From Bacteroidota bacterium (lineage in GTDB: Bacteria > Bacteroidota > Bacteroidia > Chitinophagales > Saprospiraceae): a stretch of DNA of 64,000 bases. The notes beneath the pieces are model-generated. The model made no database searches and had not been told where the DNA came from. It was given only the letters and a program-made list of their open reading frames with translations. The stretch covers positions 124,001-188,000 of the forward strand of contig JAFMBH010000001.1 of assembly GCA_017858735.1 (NCBI GenBank), in the 5' to 3' direction. A program made the position numbers and the translations under genes. Positions 54,631 through 62,648 of this stretch are shown one piece after another (position 1 is the stretch's first letter; each line of letters starts with the position of its first letter).

Positions 54631-57462
54631 TTAATAATTTAAAGTTACCCTTACCATAAGAAATCTGGGCCGTTGGGGCACAAATGGCACAAATCCTGAA
54701 ACATTTGAAAATGAACCAGATGCAGTACGAGGTCCAGGATGATAAAATCTTTTATCCCCTGCATTAAGAATGTTGTTATTTAATAAGTTATTTCCAAGAA
54801 TAGAAACCCTCATCCAGGATATATTTTTATGTGTAAAATTAATTGCACCATTAAAAATTAAATAAGCTTCTACCGTATTATTAGGTATAGCCAAATTGCC
54901 TGATTGGGTAGTACCAGGTCCAACCTTTTTATCACTTACATAATTAGCCCTTAAATCTATATTTGTATAGATATTATTAAGCATAAAATCTAAATTACCT
55001 CCTGCATTAAAATGATGTGCAGCGATATCACCAATCCTTAAAGGCATAAAATCTTTCGTGACTCCATCAGCTACCTGATTTGGTAATATAAAGGTATGAT
55101 TTAAATAGGCTTTAAAAAAACCATTCAATGCCTGATACCTTAAATTAGTCATCGTTCCAAAAATCTGATATGAACCTATATTTCGATTTTGCGTAATTCC
55201 TTTTGCATCTGTGCTAGACGCTACAGCATCTTTAATAAAACTATTATAACCCATTATTTCCCATTCGAATTTTTTCTGGAAAAAATGACCCAAGATGGAA
55301 AGGTTTAGAAAATCTACTTTTTCCGTTTCAAGAGATGGGTTTGGTGTTCTTCCTCCTCCAGTTGAAAATTTAGTCCATTGGGAAACATTTTGAATACCCC
55401 TGGAATAAATAGCTTTTATTGTAAATGAAGATATTCTATAAACAAGGACAACACGTGGAGAAACCTCATATCCAAATCCTCCATTTGCTCTAATACGGTT
55501 ATAGTCTAACCTTGCTCCTGTATTCAAAATTAATTTTTTAGGAATAAGGTTAATATTTAATTGAGAATAAATACCTAAATCAAATATTGAAAATAAATTA
55601 CTTCCTTTTTCTTGATTTTTTACTGTTCCTAATTCCTGAGCAAAGGAAATATCATTTTGATTAATCGTATTTTTGTAATCAAAATTGGTAAAATTTAAAT
55701 AATCTCCTTGCATGTAACTGGACCTAAATTCAATACCACTTGAAAAATTAAACTGGTTGCCGGAATAAAATATTCTAAAGTCGTTTCTAAGCTGTTTTGC
55801 CTGATAATAAAAATAGGTATTTGCAAATCCTTGTTTATGAAAGGCTGTACCTGAATTATTTATAATGAGTGAATCTTGATTTAGAAGATGTGCCAGGTGT
55901 AAACCGCTAGCAGGAAGTCCATAGGGATAAAAATTAACTCTGTTGGTAGATTTATCAACACTATGGTCATGAAAAGTTGTTAGATTTGTAATGGATAAAC
56001 GTTCAAAGGTTTGTTCATACTTAGAATAAATTGTCAAATTTTTGGGAATCCACAAATTACCATTTCTTGATCCTGGTGAATAAATATCCTGATAATAATT
56101 AAAACCTTCTTCATTTCTCCAGGTACTTAGACCTAGTACAAAATTATTCATACTTAATTTGGCACTTAAAAAATAATCTTTGGTATGATTTGAAAATCCA
56201 TTTGGATTACCATTGACATTTCCGGCATAAGCCTCTTTGTCTTTTAATCTTGCTTTTTCAATTCCTTCCTGTGTCAAAATGATACTGTCAACCCCATTGT
56301 TTTTATTATAAAAAATCTGATAAAAAGGACTGGTTTTTGGAATGTTAAACGTACTTACATATTCACTTAATGGAATTATTTTTTTAACTCCATTGACATT
56401 ACTTACCGTAAAATTTCCTTTTAAATTTAAAGCAGTATATTTAAATTTATCTATATCTGTTGGAGAGTAATTATAAAATTCAGCAAAGGAAAGGTCATCT
56501 TCATCTGAGGAAAAATATCTTCCAGTTACAGATAATTTAAAATTTTTGGTATTCAATCCAATGGTTATGTCCGCATCTTTTGTTCGAAAAGAAGCATTAC
56601 TAAAATTGGCATTTACATAGATTGGATTTAATTTTTCGTCTTCTTTGTTTCCTTTATCAAATTTCGTTGATGGGTTCTCACCTGCACCTAGCGTTAGAAT
56701 ATTTATTGCTCCCACAAATGCTCGAGGTCCATACATAGTTGAGGAAGGTCCATACAATACCTCCACGGCTTTTATATTTGAAAGTGGATACTGTCTTGAC
56801 AAATAAGCTATATTTGACCAAATGTCATTTTCTTCAACGCCGTCAATCATTAAAAGTGTCCTTTCAGTATTCTCTTGTCGGAATCCTAATTGGAATACAT
56901 TGGCATAGGTGGCAGAAAATATTTTGCTAATTTCAAATCCTGGCAAATCTTGTAATATATCAATGATATCTACATATCCTCTTCTTATTATTTCTTCTCG
57001 GGTTATTAAAATAACCGATGCAGGCGCTGTTTCAATATCTTCTGCATTTTTAGAAACGGAATATACTTTAACCACTTGATTGGTTAATTTTATTTCATTG
57101 AACAGTTGGTCAAAAACAATATGTGGGTCGGAACTGAAAGATGGATCATTTAAAACAATAGTTTTAATGAATGATTTAGCAAGTATTATACTATCTTCTG
57201 CAATAGCTATTAGTGCTAATAATCGGAGAGCCCTACTATTATCCTGATTTCTTGAAAATCCTTCGTCCTTTAAACAGGAATTTATCAATAATTTAGATTC
57301 TTCAAATTTTCCAATCTTATATAATTCCGTTGCATTATTTATATTAATAAAATCACACTGCGCATCTAGCTGACTATTTAACGCAAATATTATTATAATA
57401 TAAAGCCATTTTAAACGGCGTATGTGTTTTAATAATTTATTAGTCCGGCTTTTAAACATCAT
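54631..57462 (-). CDS. TonB-dependent receptor with N-terminal TPR-like extension
   Basis: 943 residues. The signal peptide (IRRLKWLYIIIIFALNSQLDAQ) is followed by ~95 residues of helical TPR-like sequence (ATELYKIGKFEESKLLINSCLK ... DPSFSSDPHIVFDQLFNEI) in place of the usual carboxypeptidase-regulatory-like domain. The plug is clear: DIETAPASVILITREEIIRRGYVDIIDILQDLPGFEI, TLLMIDGVEENDIW and VEVLYGPSSTMYGPRAFVGAINI. The ~680-residue barrel ends with the aromatic terminus VRVTLNY. No SusD partner is present. It is probably an outer-membrane importer or ligand sensor for the operon, 8 bases after the nSTAND gene. Confidence 0.92.
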   Translation of the reverse strand: MMFKSRTNKLLKHIRRLKWLYIIIIFALNSQLDAQCDFININNATELYKIGKFEESKLLINSCLKDEGFSRNQDNSRALRLLALIAIAEDSIILAKSFIKTIVLNDPSFSSDPHIVFDQLFNEIKLTNQVVKVYSVSKNAEDIETAPASVILITREEIIRRGYVDIIDILQDLPGFEISKIFSATYANVFQLGFRQENTERTLLMIDGVEENDIWSNIAYLSRQYPLSNIKAVEVLYGPSSTMYGPRAFVGAINILTLGAGENPSTKFDKGNKEDEKLNPIYVNANFSNASFRTKDADITIGLNTKNFKLSVTGRYFSSDEDDLSFAEFYNYSPTDIDKFKYTALNLKGNFTVSNVNGVKKIIPLSEYVSTFNIPKTSPFYQIFYNKNNGVDSIILTQEGIEKARLKDKEAYAGNVNGNPNGFSNHTKDYFLSAKLSMNNFVLGLSTWRNEEGFNYYQDIYSPGSRNGNLWIPKNLTIYSKYEQTFERLSITNLTTFHDHSVDKSTNRVNFYPYGLPASGLHLAHLLNQDSLIINNSGTAFHKQGFANTYFYYQAKQLRNDFRIFYSGNQFNFSSGIEFRSSYMQGDYLNFTNFDYKNTINQNDISFAQELGTVKNQEKGSNLFSIFDLGIYSQLNINLIPKKLILNTGARLDYNRIRANGGFGYEVSPRVVLVYRISSFTIKAIYSRGIQNVSQWTKFSTGGGRTPNPSLETEKVDFLNLSILGHFFQKKFEWEIMGYNSFIKDAVASSTDAKGITQNRNIGSYQIFGTMTNLRYQALNGFFKAYLNHTFILPNQVADGVTKDFMPLRIGDIAAHHFNAGGNLDFMLNNIYTNIDLRANYVSDKKVGPGTTQSGNLAIPNNTVEAYLIFNGAINFTHKNISWMRVSILGNNLLNNNILNAGDKRFYHPGPRTASGSFSNVSGFVPFVPQRPRFLMVRVTLNY

Positions 57463-57470
57463 AATCTTTA

Positions 57471-60400
57471 TTATTTACCTTTTTCATTTAAAAATATCTG
57501 CGCCATATTATAAATTTCATTTGGATCAAAAAACCATTTTCGAATATTCATATCATCACTGCAACTATAGTAAACTCCTGTATTAGCATCAAAAACCATA
57601 TCTGTAACCCAGCCAGAATGTAAATCAAAATCAATTGTTGATTTTGATATAAAAGGTTCATTTTTATTTCTAAATATATAATCTACTATTATCTTATGGT
57701 CTAATCCACTGCTTATCAATAAAAGATCATCTTTAACAATATCTAAGTTACAGTAAGTAATACTGGATTGATGAGCTTTTTTATTAAAAATAATTTTACC
57801 CGTCAAATTATTAATTAAATAAATATTACCTTTAATATCACCAAGTAATAAATAATCTTCATTTTGATATGCTTTAATGGCTATAGTACTAATCTGATTA
57901 GGAACCTCCAATAATTTTTCCCAGTTACTTGATGATGTAAATTTGTTTATTTTCATTGTATAAACAGAGTTACCCAAAGTAACATAAATAAAATTTGAAG
58001 AATTTCCCTTTATTATTTTAGTTAAAGGTTTTTCAACAGGTAGTTTATACTTTTGAAAGGGAGAATCCTGCGACAAACCATTCAAAATAAAAATATCATT
58101 TAATGAGCTAAATAAGTAATTATCTTCATTTAAGTGCAAAACAGATTTTACGGGTTCTCCGGAAATTAATCTGCTCCATTTTAAGGTTCCACTTGACAGG
58201 TCATATAAATGAATATAACCATCTGTAGCACCAACTAATAAGTCATTATTTTTCGTAAAGCAAAAAGACTCAAATTTTTGAAAGGGAATTTTAATATTTA
58301 TAATTTTAACAAAATTAGGTTGAAAAATAGTTATAATTCCTCCGATACTATATGCTGCAATTAATTTCCCATTACCACTTATAGCCATATTTTTCAAAGG
58401 TTGTTTTAATTTTAAGCTAAAAGTATTGGGAATGCTGGCATTTAAACCATAAACAAGCGATTTATATATTTCAGGTTCGTAGGGATTTCCCTCATTTTGT
58501 GTATTAACAACATAAGCAATTGCTGACAATTTGAGACCTTCTTTTATTTGATTATTCAGATAAAACCGAAAAGAATTTAAGGCATCTGCCCTGGCTTCCT
58601 GTTGTTTTCTTAATTTTTCTGCACGTTTAAAGTTATTTGACGCTTGTAACAAAGCCTTATCCACTTCTAATCGGGCAGCAATGGCGTTTTGTCTTTCTTT
58701 TTCAGCAACATCCTTTGCCGAAATGGCTATTGTTCTGTCAAGTTCTGCTTGTTCCTTAGCAATACTTTCTGCTTTTGTAGCTATCAAGGCTTTAACTTTC
58801 TCTTGGTTTGCTTCATCCCTAGCTACAATAGCTTGTAGTCTTTCATTTTCGGCTAATTGTTTAGCAATACTTTCTGCCTTTGTAGCTATCAGCGCTTTTT
58901 TACGCTCCAGATCGGCAAATTCCTTGGCATCTAAAGCCTGTTCCTTTGCTGTAATGGCTATTTTTCTCTCTGATTCTGCATTCTTTTTGGCTAATAAGGC
59001 ATTATTTCTTTCTATACCTGCTAATATAGCGGCAAGTGAAGATAAAATAAAGGCACCCCCGACCACAAAGGCTATTCCTCTAGATATTTTAAGCAATCGT
59101 TTACTTCTTCGCTGACTTGCCTCCAAAGCCGCTTTTTTATTAGATATTGAATTTTCAATAAAATGAATAGTTAATTCATATTCGGGTGCATAAAAACGAG
59201 CCCAGTGCAAATTATGATTAGTTTCATTTAACCATATTACAGCTTCTTCTAAAAAAGAACCTGTTAATAAATCAGCATTTCCATTTAGGTGCAAAACGGC
59301 TTGAGAATTTAAATCCAGATAGGAGTTTATTTTAGAAAGTTCTTCCATTTTCCATTGTTCCATTTCTTCCCAATGTGAAAGAAAATCTGGAGAAATAATG
59401 GTGTAATATTCTTCAACTTTTTTTATAAATTTAAAAGAGTTGGAATCTAAATCATGAATAATAATTTTTATTTGTGTTAAAGGTAAGTTTGAAATATCCT
59501 TTATATTGTCAATAGTTAGATTTCTAAATGAAAAATCATTTTTATTATTTTTAATTAGAAAACACTGAAAAAAACTTTGGTATACTTTATTCATTGAAGA
59601 TAAAGATATACCCTCTTGATTTTTCATTATCAAATATGATTTATTTTTAAATAAATCATATTGCTTTTGTATCAGATTATTAAAGCCACCTGTTTCATCA
59701 AAATGTTCTGATAAAACGATTCTTTGTGTATCACTTTTATCCTTTAATAACAAGTTTATTTGTTGAATACAACTTGCTACAATAGATAAAGAGATATTAT
59801 TTTTAGATATTTCCCCAAGCATTAATTCCTGACAGGAAGAACTTAAACTTAAGTAATAAATTGAACATACTTCTTCCAGAAATACCTTTATGCCCTCAGA
59901 TGTCGCTTCGGGAATAAACTGACCTACTTTATTCAACAAGAGAGCCAAATTGGAATAGGAGTTAACCATACCCATTGTTTTAAAATAGAATATGGTATAA
60001 ATGCCTCTTTTATTAATTTCTTTAATAAAAGCTAATTCGTTATCAATCTCTTTATTTGACAACGAATCGAAATAAGCCTGAGCATTATCTATAACAAAAA
60101 GGTATGGAGTATCATTATTATTAGTATTCTCAGATGGTAAATCAATATCAGGGTTATTTTTAAATATCTGCACTAATGATTCATTTAGATATAAGGAATG
60201 ACCCTTTAATGAAGTTATAGAACCTAATTTATTTAATAAATTTTTAATTAGTGTATTAATATAAATATTGTCTTTTGAATATTCATTTAAATCTTTATTT
60301 CCATTAGTACCAAATAAAAATAAAGACTTATGCTCTATTAATAAATTAACAGTATATTCAATTAAAACAGATGATGTTCCTTCAAACAAACTAGAATGAA

Positions 60401-60491
60401 AAACATTGTTTATTCCTTTTAAAGGAATATTATTATCGGTTCCCAATTTTTTTAAAAAATTTTGATTTGCAAATATAATAGTAATACTCAT
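57471..60491 (-). CDS. nSTAND1-like transmembrane protein with Ala-rich coiled coil and C-terminal beta-propeller
   Basis: 1006 residues from ATG at 60491 (MSITIIFANQNF); the track start at 60512 is a TTG. Residues ~1-375 resemble a STAND-type ATPase with a poor or absent P-loop (LFLFGTNGNKD) and Walker-B-like LFVIDNAQ. Then comes the nSTAND1-type winged-helix region (DFLSHWEEMEQW ... GSFLEEAVIWL ... IHFIENSI), one membrane helix (~470-492), and a ~150-residue Ala/Lys/Glu coiled coil with KALIATKAESIAK twice. RADALNSFRFYLNNQIKEGLKLSAIAYV follows, then a PQQ/WD-like propeller (LVGATDGYIHLYDLSSGTLKWSR). The positive-inside rule puts the propeller in the periplasm. It is first in the operon. Confidence 0.75.
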   Translation of the reverse strand: MSITIIFANQNFLKKLGTDNNIPLKGINNVFHSSLFEGTSSVLIEYTVNLLIEHKSLFLFGTNGNKDLNEYSKDNIYINTLIKNLLNKLGSITSLKGHSLYLNESLVQIFKNNPDIDLPSENTNNNDTPYLFVIDNAQAYFDSLSNKEIDNELAFIKEINKRGIYTIFYFKTMGMVNSYSNLALLLNKVGQFIPEATSEGIKVFLEEVCSIYYLSLSSSCQELMLGEISKNNISLSIVASCIQQINLLLKDKSDTQRIVLSEHFDETGGFNNLIQKQYDLFKNKSYLIMKNQEGISLSSMNKVYQSFFQCFLIKNNKNDFSFRNLTIDNIKDISNLPLTQIKIIIHDLDSNSFKFIKKVEEYYTIISPDFLSHWEEMEQWKMEELSKINSYLDLNSQAVLHLNGNADLLTGSFLEEAVIWLNETNHNLHWARFYAPEYELTIHFIENSISNKKAALEASQRRSKRLLKISRGIAFVVGGAFILSSLAAILAGIERNNALLAKKNAESERKIAITAKEQALDAKEFADLERKKALIATKAESIAKQLAENERLQAIVARDEANQEKVKALIATKAESIAKEQAELDRTIAISAKDVAEKERQNAIAARLEVDKALLQASNNFKRAEKLRKQQEARADALNSFRFYLNNQIKEGLKLSAIAYVVNTQNEGNPYEPEIYKSLVYGLNASIPNTFSLKLKQPLKNMAISGNGKLIAAYSIGGIITIFQPNFVKIINIKIPFQKFESFCFTKNNDLLVGATDGYIHLYDLSSGTLKWSRLISGEPVKSVLHLNEDNYLFSSLNDIFILNGLSQDSPFQKYKLPVEKPLTKIIKGNSSNFIYVTLGNSVYTMKINKFTSSSNWEKLLEVPNQISTIAIKAYQNEDYLLLGDIKGNIYLINNLTGKIIFNKKAHQSSITYCNLDIVKDDLLLISSGLDHKIIVDYIFRNKNEPFISKSTIDFDLHSGWVTDMVFDANTGVYYSCSDDMNIRKWFFDPNEIYNMAQIFLNEKGK

Positions 60492-60667
60492 ATATAATAT
60501 ATTGAATGTCAATTAAAATTTTTTTTTCTATCAAAACTTTTTTTCACCTAAATGGTAGATTAATATTTTTTTCATATTATTTTTCAAGGAATCAATACCC
60601 TTAATCATTCTCTTGACAATATTATTTTCATGTATAATGCCGCAAAAAATCCATTATATCTGTAATA

Positions 60668-60752
60668 AAATGGTAAATATTTAGTCTATTTTGATAAATT
60701 TGCATGATGAAAAAGAACACATTATTCTTAAGAACGATTAATAAAGATTTTG
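60668..60752 (+). repeat. Right direct repeat: native hemE promoter and 5' end
   Basis: Partner of 51101-51185 (76 of 85 bases identical, no gaps, offset 9567). It runs from ~36 bases upstream of the hemE ATG through codon ~16, and upstream sequence beyond 60668 shows no similarity to that beyond 51101. Confidence 0.9.
60695..60702 (+). promoter_or_regulatory. Bacteroidota-type -7 promoter element abutting the hemE start
   Basis: TAAATTTG fits TAnnTTTG and ends one base before ATG 60704 (four before the second ATG at 60707). If it is used, transcription would start at about the start codon, giving a leaderless message. The same arrangement is preserved in the left copy (51128-51135). Confidence 0.5.
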
Positions 60753-61738
60753 TAGAAAGGCCACCTGTCTGGTTAATGCGGCAAGCTGGAAGAATATTAC
60801 CTGAATATAAAGCAATTAGAGCGAAACTAACCGGTTTCAAAGAATTGGTGAAATCACCTAAGTTAGCTGCAGAGGTAACTTTGCAACCTGTTGATTTGCT
60901 CAAGGTAGATGCTGCTATATTATTCAGTGATATTTTGGTCATACCCGAAGCGATGGGTTTAGATTATGAAATGATTGAAGCAAGAGGTCCTTTTTTTCCA
61001 AAAACGATTCAATCAAAAAGCGATATTGATCAACTTTTAACGGGTGAGAAAGCGGCTGATAGGCTCGATTACGTCTATAATACTATCACTGAAATTAATA
61101 AGTATATTCCTGGAAACATTCCTTTAATAGGTTTTGCAGGTGCACCATGGACTATTTTAGCCTATATGATAGAGGGAAAGGGGAGTAAGACCTTTTCTGT
61201 AGCCAAAAAATTTCTTTATGCTGAACCTGAATGGTCTCATTATTTATTGGATAAAATTACGGATAGTACCATTCATTATTTAAGGAATCAAGTTAATGCG
61301 GGTGTTCAAACTTTGCAATTGTTTGATTCCTGGGCCGGCCTTCTAAGTATGGAGCAATTTAATACGTTTTCTCTACCGTACATGCAACGAATAAAGGAGG
61401 CCATTTCGGAAGTACCTCTTACTATTTTTGCAAAAGGAGCAATGCTTCAATTACAGGATATTGCTGAGATAAAACCAGAAGTTATTGGTATTGATTGGAA
61501 TATCTCTCCGTTAAAGGTGAGACAATGGCTGGGTACAGAAACTATTTTACAAGGTAATATGGATCCCTGTTTGTTATATGCAACACCTGAATATGTTTTT
61601 GAAGAAACAGTCAAAATGTGCAAGGAATTTGGACGAAACCATATTGCCAATTTAGGGCACGGCGTTTATCCTGATACTCCTTTAGAGGGTGTTAAAGCTT
61701 TTATTGCCGCGGTTAAAAGCATCAGATACTTAGAATAA
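60704..61738 (+). CDS. hemE: Uroporphyrinogen decarboxylase
   Basis: Decarboxylates uroporphyrinogen III to coproporphyrinogen III in haem synthesis. 344 residues; the N-terminal RPPVWLMRQAGRILPEYKAIRAK is the diagnostic substrate-binding block. DAAILFSDILVIPEAMG, GFAGAPWTILAYMIEGKGS and NLGHGVYPDTPLEGVKAF follow. ATG at 60704 or 60707 (MKKN) could be used. Its first ~16 codons and promoter are duplicated at 51.1 kb. accD follows after 60 bases. Confidence 0.97.
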   Translation: MMKKNTLFLRTINKDFVERPPVWLMRQAGRILPEYKAIRAKLTGFKELVKSPKLAAEVTLQPVDLLKVDAAILFSDILVIPEAMGLDYEMIEARGPFFPKTIQSKSDIDQLLTGEKAADRLDYVYNTITEINKYIPGNIPLIGFAGAPWTILAYMIEGKGSKTFSVAKKFLYAEPEWSHYLLDKITDSTIHYLRNQVNAGVQTLQLFDSWAGLLSMEQFNTFSLPYMQRIKEAISEVPLTIFAKGAMLQLQDIAEIKPEVIGIDWNISPLKVRQWLGTETILQGNMDPCLLYATPEYVFEETVKMCKEFGRNHIANLGHGVYPDTPLEGVKAFIAAVKSIRYLE

Positions 61739-61798
61739 TGGGAATTTTATATAAATTTGCAAGATTTTAAATTTCTTCCGGTATTAATATTATGATTT

Positions 61799-62644
61799 AT
61801 GAGTTGGTTCAAAAGATTGAAGGAAGGCATACAAACTGCCACTAGAAATAAGAAGGAAGCACCGGAGGGACTTTGGTATAAATGCGACCGATGTAAAGAA
61901 ACTTCCACAGCAAAGGAGTTGAGGGAGAATTTTCATAAATGTCCAAAATGCAATTACCACACAAGAATTGGTTCGGATGATTATTTTGAAATTATTTTCG
62001 ATGCTGAATATCAACTTTTACATGAAGAATTAAAATCAAAAGATGCTCTTTCCTTCGAAGATGTAAAATCTTATCCGCAAAGGTTAGAAGAAGCCTACAA
62101 GAAAAATAGTGTTTCTGATGCTATTACTGTTGCTCTTGGAAATATTGACGATAATAAATTGGTTATTGCCTGTATGGATTTCAGTTTTATTGGAGGTTCT
62201 ATGGGTTCAGTAGTTGGCGAACGTATTTCTCGGGCTATTGATTCCGCTATTGCTTCGCAATGTCCTTTATTGATTATTAGTAAATCTGGAGGTGCGCGAA
62301 TGATGGAATCAGCATATTCTTTAATGCAGATGGCTAAAACTTCAGCAAAACTTACCCTGCTTGCCCGTGCAGGCTATCCCTTTTTTAGTTTGATGACGGA
62401 CCCTACTACAGGTGGTGTTACTGCATCATTTGCTATGCTTGGTGATATTAATATGGCAGAACCTGAATGTTTAATAGGATTTGCCGGACCAAGAGTTATT
62501 AAAGAAACCATAAAACGCGAACTACCTGAAGGATTTCAAACTGCAGAATTTCTACTGGAAAAAGGTTTTCTGGATTTTATTGTAGATAGAAAAAATCTGA
62601 AGGAAACTATGAGGGACTTATTAGTCCTTTTTGCTAAAAGTTAA
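61799..62644 (+). CDS. accD: Acetyl-CoA carboxylase carboxyltransferase subunit beta
   Basis: 281 residues. The N-terminal zinc ribbon is CDRCKETSTAKELRENFHKCPKCNY (two CxxC pairs). The carboxyltransferase core shows DFSFIGGSMGSVVGERISRAID, ISKSGGARMMESAYSLMQMAKTS, DPTTGGVTASFAMLGDI and LIGFAGPRVIKETI, which form the acyl-CoA and oxyanion sites. With AccA (not in the window) it transfers the carboxyl group from biotin to acetyl-CoA, making malonyl-CoA. It ends 4 bases from the convergent MoeB-like stop. Confidence 0.97.
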   Translation: MSWFKRLKEGIQTATRNKKEAPEGLWYKCDRCKETSTAKELRENFHKCPKCNYHTRIGSDDYFEIIFDAEYQLLHEELKSKDALSFEDVKSYPQRLEEAYKKNSVSDAITVALGNIDDNKLVIACMDFSFIGGSMGSVVGERISRAIDSAIASQCPLLIISKSGGARMMESAYSLMQMAKTSAKLTLLARAGYPFFSLMTDPTTGGVTASFAMLGDINMAEPECLIGFAGPRVIKETIKRELPEGFQTAEFLLEKGFLDFIVDRKNLKETMRDLLVLFAKS

Positions 62645-62648
62645 ATCT

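Larger units (their letters stand above)
51186..60667. other. Candidate integrated block between duplicated hemE 5' ends
   Basis: A 9.5-kb segment bounded exactly by the two hemE-5' repeats. It carries four same-strand genes with 3-8-base spacings and looks more AT-rich than flanking genes in lines I sampled (roughly 20-30% G+C against 35-50%). No integrase, transposase, terminal inverted repeat or tRNA was found. The right repeat restores a complete hemE promoter and start. The reading as an insertion is inference from the repeat structure. Confidence 0.65.

Noticed and set aside
58681-59115. 144-residue plus-strand ORF rich in Ala, Ser and Leu
   Set aside because: It is the antisense shadow of the Ala/Lys/Glu coiled coil of the nSTAND-like gene; the long open frame follows from the repeat composition.
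60613-60638. TTGACA ... TATAAT sigma-70-like promoter upstream of hemE
   Set aside because: The spacer is 14 bases rather than about 17, and Bacteroidota use TAnnTTTG, which is present at 60695.
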